A stretch of 9,651 nt of DNA from Nitratiruptor sp. (GTDB lineage: Bacteria; Campylobacterota; Campylobacteria; Campylobacterales; Nitratiruptoraceae). The notes beneath the pieces are model-generated. The model was not told the DNA's origin and did no database searches. It saw only the letters and a program-made list of their open reading frames with translations. The translations under genes and the position numbers were made by a program. The stretch lies in the NCBI GenBank assembly GCA_015494595.1, contig WGAX01000200.1, forward strand, positions 1 to 9,651. Reading direction: 5' to 3'. Of the stretch, positions 6,949 through 9,651 are shown piece after piece; position 1 is the stretch's first letter, and each line of letters begins with the position of its first letter.

Positions 6949-7563
6949 TCATCTTTTTTCTTTCTTGACAAGAAGCTTTTGCAACTCCTTATCAAGCTGC
7001 TCTTGGGATATAAGAGCAATTTGCAAATTTGCTAAATTTTGCTTAACAATGTAGGAATTATTCTCTTTCTTTTGGATTGTTACAAGAAGAGGTAAAAGTT
7101 TATCGCCCTTTTTCACTATAACATAATGTTTACCTTTATAAAAAATAAGAGCCTCTTGAGGGATTTTATAACCGACCTTTTTCTCATAAAGAAGTTGTAC
7201 TTTTACAGAAGATTTATCAATCTCTCTTGGAATAAAAGGTGTTTTATAAAGTATAAAATGTTTTTTCTCTTTTAATTTTATAAGGGGAAAGGATTGATTT
7301 TGATAAATTAAAGCAGTAGGGTGGCTCGACTTGGGTACTTTGACAACCAGATAGTTATGGCTAAAAAGGCTAATCCTACCCTTTTGATCTAACTCTTTAT
7401 GAGGAGGTTTGTGTTTATAAGCAATAGTAGGAATAGTAATAGTCGTTTGAACAAGTGAGGGTGTAATAAAGTGAAGCTGCTCTTTATGGCTTAATTTTAT
7501 AATACCAAGCACTAATGCCGTACCTACTAGAAAAAGGGCTAAATATTTTGTAAGCTTTTTCAT
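6949..7563 (-). CDS. Hairpin-less membrane fusion protein-like protein (HlyD/AcrA paralogue without lipoyl and coiled-coil domains)
   Basis: 204 residues. Residues 4–24 are a membrane anchor like that of the adaptor at 2693–3787 (both MKK + hydrophobic stretch). Residues 34–50 resemble adaptor 50–66 (shared P, S, T, T, P, IA), and 62–96 align without gaps to adaptor 220–254 (shared IS, S, NYL, V, PK, YQ, P). Residues 129–200 continue the match (VG, P, A, GK, YV, KG/RG, IQ), covering the β-barrel and membrane-proximal domains. Adaptor residues ~68–216, both lipoyl halves plus the hairpin, are replaced by a ~12-residue linker (KHKPPHKELDQKG). It is strongly basic: 34 Lys and 3 Arg against 14 acidic residues. 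The ATG follows the rsgA stop directly; GGAGGA lies 13 bases upstream within rsgA, so translation may be coupled. It cannot make the usual contact with a TolC channel. It may modify the RND pump, work with another partner, or be a relic; the open frame and preserved domains argue against recent decay. Confidence 0.75.
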   Translation of the reverse strand: MKKLTKYLALFLVGTALVLGIIKLSHKEQLHFITPSLVQTTITIPTIAYKHKPPHKELDQKGRISLFSHNYLVVKVPKSSHPTALIYQNQSFPLIKLKEKKHFILYKTPFIPREIDKSSVKVQLLYEKKVGYKIPQEALIFYKGKHYVIVKKGDKLLPLLVTIQKKENNSYIVKQNLANLQIALISQEQLDKELQKLLVKKEKR

Positions 7564-8424
7564 TTAACAGGGTAACTCCTCCCAATAGTAGTGCATAATT
7601 TTAAGATAGTTTTTAAACCGCTCACAGGCTATCTTACCCTCCAATACCGCCTCTTTGACGCCGCATTCTGGCTCAGTGGTATGGGTGCAGTTAGGATATT
7701 TACAAGAGTAGTTGTTAAACTCTTTAAAATAGCGGTGCACCTCCTTCTTGTCCATAAAAAAGGTAGCTTCAACTTTACTAAATCCGGGCGTATCTGCTAC
7801 AAAAGAGTTATCATTAAAAGGATAGAGCGTAATGGCAGTAGTGGTGTGGCGGCCCCGTTTGAGTTTGTGATTGACTTCACCGGTTTTTAATGCAACTCCT
7901 AAAAGCCTAGATAAGATTGTCGATTTACCGGCTCCACTGGGACCCGCTACTGTGGTAATGCCTTTTATAAAACTTTTTAATGGGCTTATATCTTCTTTGA
8001 TACTAAGAGGCACCACCTTATAACCAATATTTTGGTAGATATTTTGCCACTTTTGCAATTTTTCTTGTGACTCTAGCAGATCGACTTTATTCAAGATAAT
8101 AATTGGCTCAATCTCATAATACTCAAAAACTGCCAAAAAGTTATCCAAAAGATAACTATCAAAAGGGGGCTCTTGCATAGCCATTACCACAAAGACCCTA
8201 TCCACATTGGCAACAGGGGGGCGAATGAGGATATTTCTCCTTGGCTCAATCGCCTCAATCACAAACTGATTATCCACAATTTCCCCGCTTACATAATCAC
8301 CCGCATAGAGTCTATATTTCTTAAGCTTTTTGCGTAAAATTGCAGGATACTCCTCTTTGCTATCAAGTAGTGTTACCTTGCTAGCTGCTGCACTACGGTA
8401 AGTGACTAAAGCTTTAACACTCAT
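7564..8424 (-). CDS. rsgA: Small ribosomal subunit biogenesis GTPase RsgA
   Basis: Circularly permuted GTPase that acts late in 30S subunit assembly, checking the decoding centre and releasing assembly factors. From the ATG at 8424 it has 286 residues: an N-terminal OB fold (about 1–65), then GTPase motifs in permuted order: NKVD (G4, 112–115), GPSGAGKST (G1, 161–169), RHTTT (G2, 192–196) and DTPG (G3, 211–214). A C-terminal zinc site follows with Cys241, Cys246, His248 and Cys254 (CKYPNCTHTTEPEC). All key residues are present. The start is uncertain: 8424 begins just before the first OB strand and has a weak GGAG 12 bases upstream, while in-frame ATGs at 8451 and 8442 would add 9 or 6 residues but have no visible binding site. 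Any choice overlaps the 3' end of ilvD (11 bases for the chosen start), implying co-transcription and probable coupling. Confidence 0.93.
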   Translation of the reverse strand: MSVKALVTYRSAAASKVTLLDSKEEYPAILRKKLKKYRLYAGDYVSGEIVDNQFVIEAIEPRRNILIRPPVANVDRVFVVMAMQEPPFDSYLLDNFLAVFEYYEIEPIIILNKVDLLESQEKLQKWQNIYQNIGYKVVPLSIKEDISPLKSFIKGITTVAGPSGAGKSTILSRLLGVALKTGEVNHKLKRGRHTTTAITLYPFNDNSFVADTPGFSKVEATFFMDKKEVHRYFKEFNNYSCKYPNCTHTTEPECGVKEAVLEGKIACERFKNYLKIMHYYWEELPC

Positions 8425-9651
8425 CTTTGAGCACCGCTCCATGGGCTGCATTTGTTACCAACGCTCTATATTGGCGTAGCCATCTTCCCTTTATCTCTTT
8501 CACTTTAGGCTTAAAATTTGCCCGGCGGCGTGCTATCTCTTCATCACTGAGACGAACTTCAAGCCTATAGGTATCAACATTGATATAGATTTCATCTCCA
8601 TCTTGCAAAAGTCCTATCATACCGCCCTCTGCAGCTTCTGGACTTACATGTCCAATACTAGCCCCTCTTGTAGCTCCGCTAAAGCGTCCATCTGTAATGA
8701 GTGCAACCTTATCGCCTAATCCCATACCGGCTATAAGACTGGTAGGCGCTAGCATCTCTTGCATACCGGGTCCTCCCTTTGGTCCCTCATAGCGAATAAC
8801 AACCACATCTCCCGGCTTCACTTTACCAGCCAAAATCCCATCGATTGCCTCTTGCTGGCTGTCAAAACAGATGGCTTTGCCTGTAAATTCACGCATATTG
8901 GGATCAATGCCCGCAGTCTTAACTACTGCCCCCTCCTTAGCCAAGTTGCCAAAAAGTATTGCAAGTCCTCCAACTTCGCTATATGGGTTTTCTACTGGAT
9001 GGATAACTGAAGTGTCAATCACTGTAGCATCTGCTATACGCTCACCTATTGTGCCCCCCTCAATCACTGGATTATCCAGATAGAGCACCGTATCGCTTCG
9101 TTTACTCGCCTCTTTCATCACTGCACTCACGCCTCCGGCTCTGTGAATATCCTCCATATGCACAGTTTGCAGACTTGGACTAATTTTTGCGATATGGGCT
9201 ACATGCTGGCTAATCTCATTAAGCTTTGCCAAATTGAAATCTACACCCGCTTCATAAGCAATTGCCATCATATGCAAGATGGTATTGGTGCTGCCTCCCA
9301 TTGCCATATCGACTACAAAGGCGTTATGGATCGCCTTTTCATTAAGAATATTTCTGATTTTATACTCTTGCGTGAGTTTTTCATCCTTTGCAATCTCACA
9401 GATGCGTCTAGCAGCCCTTCGCAAAAGCTCTTCACGCTCTGGTGTAAGGGCTAAGATTGTGCCGTTGCCTTTGAGCGCTATGCCCATTGCTTCCATAAGC
9501 GTATTCATAGAGTTTGCTGTAAACATTCCTGAGCAGCTTCCACCACTTGGACACGCTTCACACTCAATCTGATAGAGCTCCTCTTCGCTCATCTCACCCT
9601 GTGCCACCTTGCCTACAGCCTCAAATGCAGTAGCCAAGTCTATCGGGGTGC
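8414..9651 (-). CDS. ilvD: Dihydroxy-acid dehydratase, C-terminal three quarters (5' end outside window)
   Basis: Iron–sulfur dehydratase of valine, leucine and isoleucine synthesis, converting 2,3-dihydroxy-3-methyl acids to 2-oxo acids in the cytoplasm. 412 codons including the stop are visible, entering from the right edge in frame (…TPIDLATAFEAVG); about 150 N-terminal residues are missing compared with the usual ~560. The TTG at 9637 is an internal Leu, not a start. Motifs: CPSGGSCSGMFTANSMN (near 9553–9500, cluster/active-site region), GGSTNTILH, and the IlvD/Edd C-terminal signature LITDGRFSGATRG (near 8704–8668). The paralogue Edd (phosphogluconate dehydratase) is less likely given the overall match to IlvD. 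The stop lies inside the start region of rsgA, so the gene heads at least the visible part of an ilvD–rsgA–MFP-like operon. The cluster type cannot be decided because the first cysteine motif lies outside. Confidence 0.93.
   Translation of the reverse strand, partial: TPIDLATAFEAVGKVAQGEMSEEELYQIECEACPSGGSCSGMFTANSMNTLMEAMGIALKGNGTILALTPEREELLRRAARRICEIAKDEKLTQEYKIRNILNEKAIHNAFVVDMAMGGSTNTILHMMAIAYEAGVDFNLAKLNEISQHVAHIAKISPSLQTVHMEDIHRAGGVSAVMKEASKRSDTVLYLDNPVIEGGTIGERIADATVIDTSVIHPVENPYSEVGGLAILFGNLAKEGAVVKTAGIDPNMREFTGKAICFDSQQEAIDGILAGKVKPGDVVVIRYEGPKGGPGMQEMLAPTSLIAGMGLGDKVALITDGRFSGATRGASIGHVSPEAAEGGMIGLLQDGDEIYINVDTYRLEVRLSDEEIARRRANFKPKVKEIKGRWLRQYRALVTNAAHGAVLKDEC

Noticed and set aside
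6940..6975. Bidirectional terminator between nnrS and the convergent adaptor-like gene
   Set aside because: There is a T-rich run after the nnrS stop but no stable inverted repeat before it, and only 2 bases separate the stops.
6949..7563. Adaptor-like gene as a frameshifted fragment of a longer MFP gene
   Set aside because: The missing domain is in the middle, both ends match in one uninterrupted frame, and the upstream sequence is rsgA with no adaptor remnants in any frame noticed.
9635..9637. TTG as the start of ilvD
   Set aside because: The frame continues upstream to the window edge with IlvD-like residues (TPID before LATAF), so this TTG encodes an internal leucine.

Overview
The window most resembles a chromosomal segment of a Campylobacterota (epsilonproteobacterial) bacterium, perhaps a free-living vent-type lineage. 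This is inferred from the AT-rich, tightly packed genes, the lysine-rich proteins, a TetR–OMF–MFP–RND efflux operon and an NnrS-type membrane protein. No rRNA or marker gene is present, so the genus is open. There are eight protein genes, seven on the minus strand. No RNA genes, insertion sequences or CRISPR arrays were seen.

Right to left on the minus strand, the first block is the C-terminal three quarters of ilvD (branched-chain amino-acid synthesis), rsgA (30S-maturation GTPase) and a 204-residue membrane-anchored protein. All three are coupled by overlap or direct abutment. The 204-residue protein is the most unusual item. It aligns with the start and the end of the full-length membrane fusion protein about 3 kb away, but lacks the whole lipoyl plus coiled-coil hairpin section that reaches the outer membrane channel.

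The second block is a complete-looking minus-strand efflux operon: TetR-family repressor, TolC-like outer membrane protein, HlyD/AcrA-like adaptor and RND permease. The first two junctions are ATGA overlaps and the last has a 3-base gap. The permease runs off the left edge after 896 residues; I read it through by hand and it is in frame with no stop, so it is an intact partial gene.

Between the blocks, one plus-strand gene encodes an NnrS-family membrane protein. It is divergent from tetR across only 98 bases and converges on the 204-residue gene with 2 bases between the stops. The 98-base region carries a TetR-type inverted repeat over the predicted tetR −10, an extended −10 promoter for nnrS, and a 9/10 match to the FNR/DNR consensus centred at −41.5 from the predicted nnrS start. 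One half-site of that box coincides with the predicted tetR −35. This suggests opposite control of nnrS and the efflux operon by an anaerobic or nitric-oxide-responsive FNR/CRP-family activator; the regulatory part is inference.
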